This document shows positions 24,427 to 30,445 of a stretch of DNA of 30,445 nt, one piece after another. Numbering within the stretch: the first letter of the stretch is position 1; each line of letters starts with the position of its first letter. Origin of the DNA: UMGS755 sp045602005 (lineage in GTDB: Bacteria > Bacillota > Clostridia > UBA1381 > UBA9506). The translations under genes were made by a program, and so were the position numbers. The notes beneath the pieces were generated by a model. The model made no database searches and was not told the origin of the DNA. It saw only the letters and a list, made by a program, of their open reading frames with translations. The stretch spans positions 1 through 30,445 of the forward strand of contig JAZSAS010000044.1 of NCBI GenBank assembly GCA_045602005.1, read 5' to 3'.

Positions 24427-26385
24427 TTATCTTGTAGCAAACAACATCCGCTGCATTGTCATTTGGTTTTTAATGGCATCTGCTGTTGCTTTTGGTGAAT
24501 TGTTTGCTGCTGTAATCGTGTAGTGATTGTTAAATGTGTTTCCGTTATTATAAGTGTTGTTAGCACTCGCTCCAACCATCACACCTGCAAGCTGCAGAGA
24601 GGCTACAAACTGCGTGTTTAAAACATCCTGTGCTCGTGAAATCTGCGACTTTACAAAATCCAAAGATGGTCTTATTTTTTCTTTAAAGGTCTCAAAGTCA
24701 ATGGTTTTTGCCGTTACTTCAGGCTCGATGCTGAGGTCAGAGTCGGTAACTACATCTGCCATTTCAGACATGGCATCAGAAACCGCATCTTTATTTTTGG
24801 CAATACCCTCTGCCACGCCTAAAGCAAGGTTTTTACCCACCTCATCACGCATAATAGCGGACGGAGAATGAATTCCAAACAATCTTTTAATGTATGAAAT
24901 AACATTGCTAACCCATCCTTTAAGCATTCCATATAGCCACTGAACGGAATTTGATATACCGTTAAATATGCCTTTCACCAAATCTAATCCAATTGTGCCC
25001 AGCGTAGATGCCATCTGACCAAACGCATCTACTAATGCAGAAATAATTTGTGGCACAGCTTTTACAATCTCAATAATGATTGTCGGCAAGTTCTCAATCA
25101 GCGCCATAAATAGTTGCACACCTGCCAATATAATTTGGTCAATGTTTCCGACGATTGCGCCAACAAGGCTTTCGATTATCTGCGGTATTGCCTCAACTAA
25201 AGTTTCAATAATTTCGGGCAGATTTTGAATAAGTGAAATAAACAAATCAATTCCCGCTTGTATAATCTGGGGAAGAGCATCTAAAATTGCCGTAATTAGT
25301 CCATCTATAATTTCCGGAATAGCAAGTACTATCGTTTCAATAATTTGCGGCAAAGCCTCAACTAATGCTACAAAAAGCTGAATACCCGCATCTATAATGA
25401 GCGGAACGGAGGTGATAATAAAGTTTATAATGCCCTCAATCAATACAGGTAACTGCTCTAAAAGCATCGGTATTGATTGTATAATGGCATTTGCCAATCC
25501 CATAATCAATTGTAGGCCTGCCTCCAGCAGTTGCGGTAAATTTGCTACCAACTCTATTAAAAGCTCCATCGCCATATCAAGAATCGGTGGTATAATGTCG
25601 GGCAATACAGCACCTATTCCCGTAAGCAGTGATGTGACGCCGTCTATCAGCTGTGTCAGATAGTCTGGTAGTGAGGATAAGAATGTATTTAATGCCTGTG
25701 GCAGAGCCTTGAGTAATCCGTCCAATCCGTCTGCTGCTGCGGCTTCTGTTAATGAGGTAGAAAAGGTTGAAATTCCGTTTGAAACGCCGCTGATTGCAGG
25801 TGCTAAATCAGTGCCAAGTGCTTTGCCGACATTTAATATAGATTCCTTTGCAATATCAAATTGGTCAGAAAATGTAAGATTTGCCCACTTTGATATTCCT
25901 GTTCCTACCGCACCTACACCTGCACCTATTATACCCAGAGTTTTACCCATACTACTTTCTAATTTTTGAGCAGGTTCTTCGGTATTCATTTCAACTGGTA
26001 TTTTAACGGCAGTTGACTTTGGAACTTCTGGAAGAGAGATTTTATCTGTAGTTATATCCTTAACTGCAGTGCCCAATCCATTTACCCACTTTGTTGCCTC
26101 TTGCAATCCTGTAACCATCTTTCCCATAGACCATTGGGAAACATCGTGTCCCATCTGCTTGATGTTAGGTCCTATTTCTGCCAAAGATTTTTTGATTTGT
26201 GATATATCAATTTTTGGCACAAGGTCTTTTATTTTAAAATTCTTTATAGCGTTTACAAGTTTTGATGAATCGACTTCGGTTTTTACTTTTTTTACCGTTG
26301 TATTAAAAAATATGTCTAATTCTTTTTTTACATCGTTCATATTAAGCTCTGCGTTAACTGAAACGCTTGCTTCGTTATTTTTCAT
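24427..26385 (-). CDS. Phage tail tape measure protein
   Basis: About 652 residues from the ATG at 26385, preceded by AGAAAGGA; the in-frame ATG at 26430 lies inside the upstream terminator stem and is rejected. After a charged helical N-terminus, residues about 220-460 are a run of amphipathic repeats of roughly 38 residues (forms of ALPQIIETIVLAIPEIIDGL), as in tape measure proteins that set tail length. The C-terminal part has FGIHSPSAIMRDEVGKNLA, a motif of Firmicutes tape measures. It is short for the family, implying a tail of about 100 nm by the usual 0.15 nm per residue rule. The C-terminal 110 residues recur at 29708-30080. Confidence 0.9.
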   Translation of the reverse strand: MKNNEASVSVNAELNMNDVKKELDIFFNTTVKKVKTEVDSSKLVNAIKNFKIKDLVPKIDISQIKKSLAEIGPNIKQMGHDVSQWSMGKMVTGLQEATKWVNGLGTAVKDITTDKISLPEVPKSTAVKIPVEMNTEEPAQKLESSMGKTLGIIGAGVGAVGTGISKWANLTFSDQFDIAKESILNVGKALGTDLAPAISGVSNGISTFSTSLTEAAAADGLDGLLKALPQALNTFLSSLPDYLTQLIDGVTSLLTGIGAVLPDIIPPILDMAMELLIELVANLPQLLEAGLQLIMGLANAIIQSIPMLLEQLPVLIEGIINFIITSVPLIIDAGIQLFVALVEALPQIIETIVLAIPEIIDGLITAILDALPQIIQAGIDLFISLIQNLPEIIETLVEAIPQIIESLVGAIVGNIDQIILAGVQLFMALIENLPTIIIEIVKAVPQIISALVDAFGQMASTLGTIGLDLVKGIFNGISNSVQWLYGMLKGWVSNVISYIKRLFGIHSPSAIMRDEVGKNLALGVAEGIAKNKDAVSDAMSEMADVVTDSDLSIEPEVTAKTIDFETFKEKIRPSLDFVKSQISRAQDVLNTQFVASLQLAGVMVGASANNTYNNGNTFNNHYTITAANNSPKATADAIKNQMTMQRMLFATR

Positions 26386-26415
26386 ATAAACATTCCTTTC
26401 TGTTTTAAATATTGC

Positions 26416-26452
26416 AACAAAAAAAGACACTCGCTAGAGTGTCTTTTTTGTT
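26416..26452. terminator. Terminator between lipoprotein A and the tape measure gene
   Basis: GACACTC-gcta-GAGTGTC extended by A-runs and T-runs forms a stem of about 16 bp and could stop transcription both ways. Its place inside the tail module marks the lipoprotein as a separate unit. Confidence 0.88.
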
Positions 26453-26476
26453 ATGATTTTCAAAATTTATATAGCA

Positions 26477-27388
26477 TTATTGATAGGCTTTCTGGAGTTT
26501 TATGGTATTACCTACACGTGCGGATACTACATGACGTATATAGTATTTATTCTGGGCCTCCACTACGCCCTCAGGGCGCACCCAAACGCTAAGATAATTA
26601 TATTTATATAATCCACCGTAAGAATCTCCTGTAGATGGTGCGATTGTTTCGTCAACCTTTCGTGCGTTTTCGTTTAACAAATGCACAGCATATTCTGCAT
26701 AGGCAAGCACCTCTTTAGCGTCTGTCCCTGGTTTCACATCTGTAATAAATTTCATATTATCAGAGCTTAACACGGTTCCTTCTTTTCCTGTTCTTTCAAC
26801 GCTAAATTCAATGTTTTTAACAAAAGAATACTTTTTAAGAAGCTCTGCCTTTGTTTCTTCAAAAACGGGCGCCATATCGATAGATAAATACAATGGGTTC
26901 TCCCACGCAGAATGTTCAATCAGCTTAGTATGTTCAATTTCAAGGTAAAACGGTTTGGCGTATGTTTTCTCCGGCTGTCTCAATATACCTTCTACGACTA
27001 CATTTTCGCCATACGAAAAGTTCATTATTTCATCAGTTTTATCTTCTTCATCGATGAAAAAGCGAGCTGAACCATATCTGCCATCTCCACCTTGGCCGAT
27101 ATCCAAGTAGTTCATATAATCATCTAAGTGGTTGTATGTTACCTTTGCGTCCTTAAACACAAGCACTTTATCTTTATATCTTTCATAAAAAGCCTGCCAG
27201 TTACCCTCTTTTTTATCTTTTTTCCACTCGTCTTCAAAGTCAGGCAGATAAATCTCTATTCTTTCCATATCTTCACGCAAAATCTGCTGTTCCGACTGTG
27301 ATGCATTATTTACTGAATTTGTACCGCAGGCTGCGAAAACAGCAAGACATAAAACCAAAATCAAAAATAAGCACATTATTTTCTTCAT
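26477..27388 (-). CDS. Lipoprotein A (inserted cassette in the tail module)
   Basis: A 303-residue lipoprotein: MKKIMCLFLILVLCLAVFAAC is a signal peptide with lipobox ending at Cys21. Residues about 55-160 (DKVLVFKDAKVTYNHLDDYM, FFIDEEDKTDEI, GENVVVEGILRQPEKTY, LEIEHTKLIEH) resemble an OB-fold of the tRNA_anti-like type found in surface lipoproteins; this is inference. The C-terminal part is unrecognised. AAAGGAG lies ten bases before the ATG. It has its own promoter (27427-27455) and terminator, so it is probably expressed from the dormant element, like a phage moron. Confidence 0.75.
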   Translation of the reverse strand: MKKIMCLFLILVLCLAVFAACGTNSVNNASQSEQQILREDMERIEIYLPDFEDEWKKDKKEGNWQAFYERYKDKVLVFKDAKVTYNHLDDYMNYLDIGQGGDGRYGSARFFIDEEDKTDEIMNFSYGENVVVEGILRQPEKTYAKPFYLEIEHTKLIEHSAWENPLYLSIDMAPVFEETKAELLKKYSFVKNIEFSVERTGKEGTVLSSDNMKFITDVKPGTDAKEVLAYAEYAVHLLNENARKVDETIAPSTGDSYGGLYKYNYLSVWVRPEGVVEAQNKYYIRHVVSARVGNTIKLQKAYQ

Positions 27389-27426
27389 CCCATCTTTGCT
27401 CCTTTACATATTATTACTTTGCTAAT

Positions 27427-27455
27427 ATATTATCATGATATGCCAAAAATAGCAA
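27427..27455 (-). promoter_or_regulatory. Promoter of lipoprotein A
   Basis: On the minus strand TTGCTA (27450-27455), a 17-base spacer and TAATAT (27427-27432), 40 bases before the start codon. Confidence 0.6.
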
Positions 27456-27477
27456 GGTTTTTATGTAAAAGAAACAT

Positions 27478-27828
27478 TTATTTTTTTCTGCTATTCCCAG
27501 TAGAACCGTTAGCAGCCTTTGGCAGTAATTCTAACGTTTTGCTGTAGTCATTCATGGCGGTTGCTAATTGCTGAAACGCTTTCACGCATAAATCAACGCT
27601 GTTTGTCTTGCCAAACATTTTTTTGCTTGAACCCTTGCCAAAAATGCCATCAAAAACATTATAAAAGATATTGCAAAGGCGCATCATCACTTCTGATGCC
27701 TTGCCCTCTTTTGAGACGGTAGTAATGCGTTCTTGATATTCTGCGACTGCTGCCTCATACTTCTCCACAAAATCAACATCTGTGGGGTCAAACTCAACTT
27801 CAAAACTTCCAAATTTGTATAAACTCAT
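27478..27828 (-). CDS. Phage tail-module protein, DUF6673-like
   Basis: A 116-residue protein: FGSFEVEFDPTDVDFVEKYE at the start, then NIFYNVFDGIFGKGSSKKMF with GKTNSVDLCVKAFQQLA. This pattern matches small proteins (DUF6673) coded just before the tape measure in Firmicutes siphophages, in the place of tail assembly chaperones. AAAGAGG precedes the ATG. The inserted lipoprotein gene now separates it from the tape measure. Confidence 0.65.
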   Translation of the reverse strand: MSLYKFGSFEVEFDPTDVDFVEKYEAAVAEYQERITTVSKEGKASEVMMRLCNIFYNVFDGIFGKGSSKKMFGKTNSVDLCVKAFQQLATAMNDYSKTLELLPKAANGSTGNSRKK

Positions 27829-27854
27829 TTTTAAAACCTCTTTCTTTTATTTTG

Positions 27855-28637
27855 TTAAAACATAACCGACAGTGCATGAATCATGTCTGATTCCTGTTCC
27901 TCCTCAGTTCGAGGGTCCGGCAAACGATAAATGCGTTTTAATTGTCTGTAATGTGCTTTTTGCTCCTTATCCTTTATTTTTGATAAATCAATACTTCTTA
28001 TTTCCATAACCTTGCAGATTTTGTTTTCATCGACAAGACCCTCAAAGAGAGCTCGAAACAGCCACCAGTGCAAATTGTCTTTCGTAAGATCAATGCCGTA
28101 TTGTGCCAAAAAAGCAGAACAAATAAGCGATGCATCATGTGTAAAGCTGTATATATGCTTACTGTGGAAAAAAACTCCCTGTTCTGTTTGTTTTTTTTCT
28201 TTGAGTTCTTTTATTTGTTCGTCTTTTGGTGCATAAAACCCAATAGCATCTTGCATTTGTTTGCTCGACGGATTGGTTTCCATTTCGAGATTATTAATCC
28301 AGTCATTCCAATTTTCGTCAAATGGATTTTCCGACCCTCTAAAAGAAACAACGCCATCTTTCGATGACGTTGTTTCTGCGAACGCATATCCGACAAAGCC
28401 GGATTTTGTTCCTGTTTTATTATTGTTTGTATAACCGACGATTTCTAGATTACGTAAGTATGAATCCTTTTTTACAATTTGTATTGCTTTTTCAAATTTA
28501 TGTCGTTCCTGTTCCTTTTCAGGGAGTTCTTCCGGGTGTTTTATGTAATGTTCAACAAATTCACCCAAAGTAGTAACTTCATCTGGTCTATCCAAGTAGG
28601 CCAGCGTGCTTAGTGCGGCCGCTTGTTTTTTATTCAT
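27855..28637 (-). CDS. Chimera: lipase-like N-terminus joined to phage Gp15-like C-terminus
   Basis: A 260-residue protein with two unrelated parts. Residues 1-135 (AALSTLAYLDRPDEVTTLGE, LEIVGYTNNNKTG, GVVSFRGSENPFDENWNDWI) resemble the N-terminus of Mbeg1/DUF2974-type alpha/beta hydrolases; the nucleophile region expected later is absent. Residues about 155-245 (HIYSFTHDASLICSAFLAQY, NLHWWLFRALFEGL, IRSIDLSKIKDKEQKAHYRQ) match the C-terminus of the phage Gp15 tail family. The frame is open through the junction and starts with AAGGAGG before the ATG. Either a deletion made this fusion by chance or it is a retained hybrid; loss of the Gp15 N-terminus argues that tail assembly is impaired. Confidence 0.7.
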   Translation of the reverse strand: MNKKQAAALSTLAYLDRPDEVTTLGEFVEHYIKHPEELPEKEQERHKFEKAIQIVKKDSYLRNLEIVGYTNNNKTGTKSGFVGYAFAETTSSKDGVVSFRGSENPFDENWNDWINNLEMETNPSSKQMQDAIGFYAPKDEQIKELKEKKQTEQGVFFHSKHIYSFTHDASLICSAFLAQYGIDLTKDNLHWWLFRALFEGLVDENKICKVMEIRSIDLSKIKDKEQKAHYRQLKRIYRLPDPRTEEEQESDMIHALSVMF

Positions 28638-28655
28638 AGTTTTCCTCCTTTGTCT

Positions 28656-29504
28656 TTAAGTTTCAAATTTGCTTTTTGCATATTTAATAAACTCTTCTTT
28701 TGAGTCCAAAATTCGCTCTAAGTCCTCTACATTATTAAAATCGTCAATAAAGATGGTGTAATATCCTATTTCATCTAAAATATGCGGAATATCAAAGTAC
28801 TCAAATCCTTCTAAATAGCCAAGGTAGCTACTCCTGTTGACTTTGCCAAAAAAATAATTGTTTCTGGGAATAGTTATTTCGGGACAATCTCCTTCATAAT
28901 AACGAACAGAAATCCCCTTGAAATCCAGTCCTAGGTTTTCCATTAGTTGCTTATAAAAGAGTAGCATCTCATAGTCAATAGCCATTTCGGAATCAATATC
29001 GTTATTACCAATGGCAACCTCATAATCTAATATTCCAGCGAAAGCGACGCCACCTTGTTGTACAGTTTCATAATTGGTTCCATGTGGCGCAAAGTTTATA
29101 TAGCTATTGAGTGGTTTGTTATATGGTCTTAATTCATTGAGCTTTTCAACTATGCTGATTCTAGCTTCGTATATTGAATTATCAAAATTAACTTTGTATG
29201 CACCATTATCGCAATAAACCTCGTAACCGTGGCCCTTATCTATAACAGAATACACATAAGCATACCAAATATTACGGCTTTTAGATTTAGACACAAAACA
29301 TTCTTCTGGATTTGCCTGAAAACCAGGGTTTATTTCTTGTATTTTTTTAATAGCAATTTCTGCAAGGGGTAAATATTCGTCAGGGCTTAATGTTTGTTTT
29401 TTGCTTTCTCTGTCAAAAAGAATATCAAATAACGGTATGCTATAGCAACCGCTTAAACCCAAACACATCACGCCGATTAAAATAAGACAAAGTATCTTTT
29501 TCAT
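28656..29504 (-). CDS. Lipoprotein B
   Basis: A 282-residue lipoprotein: MKKILCLILIGVMCLGLSGC gives a lipobox with Cys20. The rest is acidic and Tyr-rich, with no recognised domain. The start at 29504 follows TTGGAGTG; the ATG at 29567 in the same frame overlaps the promoter and is rejected. It is 18 bases upstream of the lipase-Gp15 chimera in the same direction. A lipoprotein beside a lipase-like gene could be an immunity partner or accessory factor, but that is speculation. Confidence 0.7.
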   Translation of the reverse strand: MKKILCLILIGVMCLGLSGCYSIPLFDILFDRESKKQTLSPDEYLPLAEIAIKKIQEINPGFQANPEECFVSKSKSRNIWYAYVYSVIDKGHGYEVYCDNGAYKVNFDNSIYEARISIVEKLNELRPYNKPLNSYINFAPHGTNYETVQQGGVAFAGILDYEVAIGNNDIDSEMAIDYEMLLFYKQLMENLGLDFKGISVRYYEGDCPEITIPRNNYFFGKVNRSSYLGYLEGFEYFDIPHILDEIGYYTIFIDDFNNVEDLERILDSKEEFIKYAKSKFET

Positions 29505-29538
29505 TGAAATCACTCCAAAATCTAATACTGTTACAAAC

Positions 29539-29567
29539 ATAATACCATAAAAAAGTATTGTTATCAA
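29539..29567 (-). promoter_or_regulatory. Promoter of lipoprotein B
   Basis: On the minus strand TTGATA (29562-29567), a 17-base spacer and TATTAT (29539-29544), 35 bases before the start codon. Confidence 0.7.
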
Positions 29568-29616
29568 GCAAATATTATGTCACAATCATATATTCCACCA
29601 CCACCTTTCGACTTTA

Positions 29617-29678
29617 TATTTATTAAGGGTTTATCAAGAGAGTAACAAATCGCCTTCTTGACAAACCCTTAATAAATA
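29617..29678. repeat. 23-bp inverted repeat beside the tape-measure fragment
   Basis: Arms at 29617-29639 and 29656-29678 (core AAGGGTTT / AAACCCTT) match at 22 of 23 bases around a 16-base loop. It contains the out-of-place tail of the tape-measure fragment's reading frame, so it marks the junction between that fragment and the lipoprotein B cassette. It could be a terminator, a mobile-element end or a recombination scar. Confidence 0.75.
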
Positions 29679-29707
29679 TTTGATATAATGTGCTTTTTAA
29701 ATTCCTT

Positions 29708-30080
29708 TTCCGTTTTCCATTGTTGTAGGTATTGCCAGCGCCTGCCATTGCGCCTGCAAGCTGCAGAGAGGCTGCAAACTGTGTATTTAAAACATCCTGT
29801 GCTCGTGAAATCAGCGACTTTACAAAATCCAAAGATGGTCTTATTTTTTCTTTAAAGGTCTCAAAGTCAATGGTTTTTGCCGTTACTTCAGGCTCGATTT
29901 TAAGGTCAGAGTCGGTAACTACGTCTGCCATTTCGGCCATTGCATCCGATACCACATCTTTATTTTTGGTAATACCCTCTGCCACGCCTAAAGCAAGGTT
30001 TTTACCCACCTCATCACGCATAATAGCGGACGGAGAATGAATTCCAAACAATCTTTTAATGTATGAAATAACACTGCTAT
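29708..30080 (-). pseudogene. Second, partial copy of the tape measure C-terminus
   Basis: Codes ISYIKRLFGIHSPSAIMRDE and onward to LQLAGAMAGAGNTYNNG, over 90 percent alike by eye in DNA to 24540-24905 of the tape measure gene. Homology begins abruptly at the AATAACA(C/T)TGCTA stretch near 30075 and ends at NTYNNG. The open frame then reads into unrelated sequence and stops at 29623. There is no start codon of its own. It comes from a related but distinct phage or an older duplication, as the scattered substitutions show. Confidence 0.85.
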
Positions 30081-30101
30081 ACTGAGAAATCTTATTATTA
30101 A

Positions 30102-30302
30102 AGCATACGAAGAGAATGTACATACGCTCATAGCTTTGACGAGGATAGAAAGCTTATTGCACAAGAAATGGATGCGGGCTTTTTTGCAAAGGTAGATAGC
30201 GGAATGGAAACCCATTCGCTTGATAGTGATACATTAGAAAAGCTGAAACTATTACTAAAACAACATCCTGAACTGGTAAATGATTTACTTAAAACAAATT
30301 AA
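30102..30302 (+). pseudogene. C-terminal remnant of a probable tyrosine integrase
   Basis: A rightward frame open from 30102 to TAA at 30300-30302. TYAHSFDEDRKLIAQEMDAG resembles the stretch around the nucleophile tyrosine of phage integrases (xxTYAHxxDxxRxxAAxxMD), and a charged tail ending LLLKQHPELVNDLLKTN follows. The catalytic Arg-His-Arg part is absent, and the leftward tape-measure fragment lies directly upstream. An ATG at 30169 could start a 44-residue peptide but has no clear ribosome site. Family call rests on a short motif. Confidence 0.5.
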
Positions 30303-30312
30303 ATAAAAACTG

Positions 30313-30341
30313 TTGACAAAAAACAAAAATAATAATATAAT
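30313..30341 (+). promoter_or_regulatory. Consensus promoter of the toxin-like gene
   Basis: TTGACA (30313-30318), a 17-base spacer and TATAAT (30336-30341), both perfect. It is the strongest promoter in the window and lies 41 bases before the presumed start codon. Confidence 0.85.
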
Positions 30342-30343
30342 AA

Positions 30344-30363
30344 ATATAGGATATATCCTATAT
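30344..30363 (+). promoter_or_regulatory. Palindromic operator candidate
   Basis: A perfect 20-bp palindrome (half-site ATATAGGATA) begins two bases after the -10 box and so covers the start point. This is a position where an autoregulating antitoxin or repressor would block transcription. Confidence 0.7.
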
Positions 30364-30381
30364 AGTGAGGTGTACAAAAGA

Positions 30382-30445
30382 TTGGAAAATTTTAATATCG
30401 ACTTTTTTAAGTTGGATAACGGCGATTGCCCTATAAAGGATTATC
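30382..30445 (+). CDS. 5' end of a RelE/HigB (Gp49-like) toxin gene
   Basis: A frame from TTG at 30382, nine bases after GAGGTG (30367-30372), runs off the window. The first residues (MENFNIDFFKLDNGDCPIKD) match the start of phage-derived Gp49/HigB-type RelE toxins, whose N-terminus is typically a beta strand followed by a (D/N)GxxPvxdfl motif. Such toxins cut mRNA at the ribosome, with an XRE antitoxin usually coded just downstream in HigB order. Only about 21 residues are visible, so the call is tentative. Confidence 0.55.
   Translation, partial: MENFNIDFFKLDNGDCPIKDY

Larger units (their letters stand above)
20308..30445. mobile_element. Prophage-derived integrated element (right end outside window)
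   Basis: The left border is the tRNA-Arg crossover. Everything to the right is AT-richer than the core genes. It includes siphophage tail genes (Gp37-like, Dit-like, tape measure, DUF6673-like, Gp15-like), a broken second tape-measure copy, a probable integrase C-terminus and a toxin gene. Head, portal, terminase, lysis and intact integrase genes are not in the window, and the tail module is rearranged, so this is either a degraded phage or only part of a larger one. Confidence 0.75.

Noticed and set aside
24554..24871. Rightward open frames opposite the tape measure gene (also 25397-25663, 25709-25969, 26069-26389)
   Set aside because: They mirror the codon pattern of the leftward tape measure gene and lack ribosome sites.
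22187..26385. Tailocin or contractile injection system
   Set aside because: The tail proteins are of the siphophage (Dit, Gp37-like) type and no sheath, baseplate-wedge, spike or AAA+ gene is seen.

Overview
The window looks like chromosome from an endospore-forming, low-GC member of the Clostridia. The evidence is a germination protease gene (gpr) with a sigma-G-like promoter, a lysine riboswitch of the Firmicutes type, classical strong -35/-10 promoters and AGGAGG ribosome sites. Genus cannot be read from the sequence alone.

Region 1 (about 1-2.6 kb) is AT-rich and eroded. A cofactor locus keeps an ECF transporter S component and a divergent MocR/GntR-aminotransferase regulator. The kinase gene behind the transporter survives only as a C-terminal remnant, and the regulator has lost its C-terminus. 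A tRNA-Thr(CGU) gene closes the region. Beside it is a hairpin-rich segment that carries a second copy of the tRNA 3' end and an inverted copy of its T-arm.

Region 2 (2.7-20.0 kb) is ordinary core chromosome. It holds a membrane glycosyltransferase and then a lysine-riboswitch-controlled asd-dapA-dapB operon, which starts the diaminopimelate/lysine pathway. A long leftward run follows: argG, argH, an XRE-cupin regulator, an acyl-CoA synthetase, trmK, a Nif3-family gene and a GNAT acetyltransferase. Next come rightward ruvC-ruvA-ruvB and an M23 peptidase, then leftward gpr and a rightward secreted stalk-domain protein. The last two share a compact divergent promoter region that carries a sigma-G-like and an ECF-sigma-like promoter.

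Region 3 (20.05-30.4 kb) begins with an array of short boxes separated by mini-hairpins, a terminator, and the 3' half of a tRNA-Arg(CCU) gene cut at the anticodon loop. That half tRNA is read as the displaced attachment-site end of an integrated element that runs off the right edge. Inside are leftward siphophage tail genes (Gp15-like, DUF6673-like, tape measure, distal tail/Dit-like, Gp37-like). The module is rearranged. Two lipoprotein genes with their own promoters interrupt it, one an insulated cassette with its own terminator. The Gp15 gene is fused to a lipase-like N-terminus. A second, partial tape-measure copy lies upstream, next to the probable C-terminus of a tyrosine integrase. At the left end of the element are a small zinc-knuckle protein with a ribbon-helix-helix-like tail and, just downstream, a sigma-70-like protein with a C-terminal AP2 domain. 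This pair is the best candidate for an undescribed system. The window ends in the first codons of a RelE/HigB-like toxin behind a strong promoter and a perfect palindrome.
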